Shown here one piece after another: positions 61,941 to 64,000 of a stretch of 64,000 nucleotides of DNA (position 1 is its first letter; every line of letters starts with the position of its first letter). The notes beneath the pieces were generated by a model that did not search any database, was not told where the DNA came from, and saw nothing but the letters and a program-made list of their open reading frames with translations. The translations under genes were made by a program, and so were the position numbers. Origin of the DNA: Thiobacillus denitrificans (GTDB taxonomy: Bacteria > Pseudomonadota > Gammaproteobacteria > Burkholderiales > Thiobacillaceae); NCBI GenBank assembly GCA_002403375.1, contig DHHQ01000019.1:14613-78612 (forward strand), in the 5' to 3' direction.

Positions 61941-63162
61941 GCGCCGCCTCCATCCCCGGCTTCTTCACCAGGCCGCCGTAGACGCCGCGGTAGCGCGCGA
62001 CACTCGCCGCCCAGTTGCGCTCGGTCTCGACGAACTGACGGCCGTTCTTCTTCAGCGCGTCCCAGCCCTGCTCGTACTTCAGCAGACCGACCACCTTGCT
62101 CGCGAGATCGCCCGCATTGCCGGCACGGAACAGCACGCCGGTCCTGCCGTCGTGGATCAACTCCTTGTGGCCGCCGACGTCGGAGGCCACCATCAGCCGT
62201 CCCTGCGCCATCGCCTCGAGCGGCTTCAACGGCGTCACGAGGTCGGTCAGCCGCATCGGGTGACGCGCGTATACCAGCACGTCGATCAGGTCGTAGTAGC
62301 GGTTCACCTCGGCGTGCGGCACCCGCCCGGCGAACACCACCCGGTCCTTGAGGTCGAGGGCCATCACCTGCCGCTTCAAGGCCGCGTCCTGCGGCCCGCC
62401 GCCGACCAGCAGCACCTTGACGTCGGGCATTTGCCTGAGGATGGCCGGCAGCGAGGTGATCAACAGGTCCAGTCCTTCGTAGGCGTAGAACGAGCCGATG
62501 AAGCCGAGCACCCGGCTGCCGCCGAGGCCGAGCTTCAGCTTCAGTTCGGGGTCGGGCTTGCCGCCGACGGCGAACTGGTCGATGTCGACCGCGTTGGGAA
62601 TCACGGTGATCTTCGCGGGATCGATGCCGCGCGCGATCAGGTCGTTGCGCAGGCCCTCGCAGATGACGGTGACGGCGTCGGCGTTCCGCACCGCCCAGGT
62701 CTCGAGCGCGCGGGTGAGCTTGTAGCGCAGGCTGCCTTCCCGGGTGCTGCCGTGGTCGACCGCGGCGTCCTCCCAGAAGGCGCGGATTTCGTAGACGACC
62801 GGAATGCCGAGTTTGCGGCCGACGTGGATCGCCGGCACCGCATCGAGCACCGGCGAATGCGCGTGGATGACGTCGGGCTGCAGCTCACGCGCGAGCGGCA
62901 GCAGACGCTTCTCGATCGCCGCCATCACCGCGAACGGGTCGCCCCCCGGCAGCCTGGCGAGCAGGCCCGTCGGTCTCGGCGTGCGGTAGAAATGCAGGCC
63001 GTCGGCGTCCTCCTCGATCACCTCGCAATGCAACTGCTTGGGGCCGGACAGGTGGAAGGTCTCCCAGCCGAGCTTGCGCTGGTTGCGCAGGATCGCCGCG
63101 CTGCGGAAGGTGTAGCCGGAGTGCAGCGGCAGGGTGTGGTCGAATACGTGCAGGATCTTCAT
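61933..63162 (-). CDS. Exosortase A-associated family 4 glycosyltransferase (Daro_2409-like)
   Basis: A 409-residue GT-B enzyme. HVFDHTLPLHSGYTFRSAAIL and RKLGWETFHLSGPKQ mark the group known as PEP-CTERM/exosortase A-associated glycosyltransferase, Daro_2409 family (TIGR04063). VIHAHSPVLDAVPA, FIGSFYAYEGLDLLI and the EX7E-like PLKPLEAMAQGRLMVASDVGGH follow. It overlaps the amidotransferase by four bases. Confidence 0.92.
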   Translation of the reverse strand: MKILHVFDHTLPLHSGYTFRSAAILRNQRKLGWETFHLSGPKQLHCEVIEEDADGLHFYRTPRPTGLLARLPGGDPFAVMAAIEKRLLPLARELQPDVIHAHSPVLDAVPAIHVGRKLGIPVVYEIRAFWEDAAVDHGSTREGSLRYKLTRALETWAVRNADAVTVICEGLRNDLIARGIDPAKITVIPNAVDIDQFAVGGKPDPELKLKLGLGGSRVLGFIGSFYAYEGLDLLITSLPAILRQMPDVKVLLVGGGPQDAALKRQVMALDLKDRVVFAGRVPHAEVNRYYDLIDVLVYARHPMRLTDLVTPLKPLEAMAQGRLMVASDVGGHKELIHDGRTGVLFRAGNAGDLASKVVGLLKYEQGWDALKKNGRQFVETERNWAASVARYRGVYGGLVKKPGMEAALG

Positions 63163-64000
63163 GCCGCCTCGCGTTCCGATTCATCCATGCCGAGCACCTG
63201 CCCGAGAAAGGCGTCGAACATCAGCACGGTCCACAGGATCACCGAGTAGTCGCGCAGCCCCGACTGGTGGTCCGCGACCACTTCGCGCAGGTAGTCCTGG
63301 TTGAACAGCCCGGTCGACGCCAACCGCTCGCCGAGCACGACGCCGCGGATCGTCGCCGCCAGCGGCCCGCGGAACCAGGCGGCGAGCGGCACCGCGAAGC
63401 CCATCTTCTTGCGGTACAGCACGTCGGCCGGCAGGTAGGGCTCCATCGCCTTCTTCAGCAGGTACTTGCCCTCGGTGCCCTTGAGCTTGAGGTCGACAGG
63501 CAGGCCGGACACCCAGCCCATGAGCTCGTGGTCGAGCAGCGGCTCGCGCACCTCGAGCGCATGCGCCATGCTGGCGCGGTCGACCTTGGTGAGGATGTCG
63601 CCGACCAGGTAGGTCTTGATGTCGAGGTACTGCACCAGCGACAGCGGGTCGTCGGTCGGCGCCACCGCGGCATGACGGCGCAGCACCTCGACCGCCTGGT
63701 AGCCCTGCAGCTCGCGCTTGAACGACGGCGAGAACAGCCGGCTGCGCTGCGCGTCGGAGAGCAGCGAGACGCCATGGAAGTAGCCCTCGACGGTGTCGCG
63801 CGCGAGCGCCTCGAAGGTGGTCTTGGCGCGCAGCACTTTCGGTGCCCAGTCGGCCTTGGGATAGAGCCTGCCGAGCGCGCCGAACAGCGGGCGGCGCAGC
63901 AGCAGCGGCAGCACCGAACGCATGCGCTCCTCGTAGCGGAACCAGCGGTAGCGCCGGTAGCCGGCGAAATGCTCGTCGCCGCCGTCGCCCGACAGCGCCA
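63159..64000 (-). CDS. Exosortase A-associated asparagine synthase-like amidotransferase (5' end missing)
   Basis: The C-terminal 280 codons of an asparagine-synthetase homologue; the frame stays open to the window edge through ALSGDGGDEHFAGYRRYRW, so the ATG at 63923 is not the start. KTYLVGDILTKVDRASMAHALEVREPLLDHEL and YRKKMGFAVPLAAWFRGPL are conserved. It fits exosortase A system-associated amidotransferase 1 (TIGR03108 type). The N-terminal glutaminase part, including any Cys2, lies outside the window. Confidence 0.92.
   Translation of the reverse strand, partial: ALSGDGGDEHFAGYRRYRWFRYEERMRSVLPLLLRRPLFGALGRLYPKADWAPKVLRAKTTFEALARDTVEGYFHGVSLLSDAQRSRLFSPSFKRELQGYQAVEVLRRHAAVAPTDDPLSLVQYLDIKTYLVGDILTKVDRASMAHALEVREPLLDHELMGWVSGLPVDLKLKGTEGKYLLKKAMEPYLPADVLYRKKMGFAVPLAAWFRGPLAATIRGVVLGERLASTGLFNQDYLREVVADHQSGLRDYSVILWTVLMFDAFLGQVLGMDESEREAA

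Overview
The window is a G+C-rich, densely packed bacterial chromosome segment with 60 protein genes (two cut by the window edges). No RNA genes, insertion sequences or CRISPR arrays were seen. The gene set points to a betaproteobacterium: ftsY-ftsEX-rpoH with a CIRCE element before rpoH, a ccoNOQP-GHS cluster, a cox operon with the small DUF2244/DUF2970/DUF2909 genes, and exosortase-A-associated polysaccharide genes of the Daro_2409 kind. Rhodocyclales or a neighbouring order is the best guess, but genus cannot be read from this sequence.

Left part (1-27700), core metabolism. FtsY (5' end missing), FtsE, FtsX and RpoH lie on the + strand and end at a long bidirectional terminator. From 19427 down to 3655 almost everything is on the - strand. 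A caa3-type oxidase operon comes first (DUF2244, ctaC with a fused c-heme, ctaD, a small assembly protein, ctaG, DUF2970, ctaE, SURF1, an SCO-like protein, ctaA, ctaB). It is followed by an Rrf2-family regulator with SCO1, then the cbb3 oxidase and its maturation genes. Next is a biotin operon, bioB-bioF-bioH-bioC-bioD, in which a roughly 240-bp element with 20-bp terminal inverted repeats lies between bioB and bioF and supplies the first 28 codons of bioF. comF, a dGTPase-like gene and aroB follow.

Right part (27979-64000), a 36-kb surface/exopolysaccharide locus. Block A (27979-41556, +) has a flippase, three sulfotransferase-like genes, a CE4 deacetylase, two GT2 enzymes, a degenerate asparagine-synthase homologue, a GT2-membrane-sulfatase fusion, a TylF-type methyltransferase and a GT4. 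Block B (41563-46767, -) has a TPR protein, GT4, GT2, a deacetylase-like protein and a fourth sulfotransferase. A lone + gene encodes an asparagine-synthase homologue with Asp in place of the catalytic Cys2. Block C (48620-64000, -) runs from a truncated XrtA-type amidotransferase through two GT4 enzymes, a fifth sulfotransferase, a PaaK-like adenylate-forming enzyme and an exosortase-A-associated O-antigen-ligase-like protein. It ends with a metallo-beta-lactamase-fold protein, three consecutive exported beta-propeller-like proteins and a very large exported protein resembling exo-rhamnogalacturonan lyases.

Together the locus looks able to assemble, decorate (sulfate, methyl, possibly amide groups; deacetylation), export and remodel an acidic polysaccharide linked to the exosortase A system. 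Five sulfotransferase-like genes, two amidotransferase homologues without a glutaminase nucleophile and the GT-sulfatase fusion make it the most unusual part of the window. The chemistry is inferred from motifs and context only.
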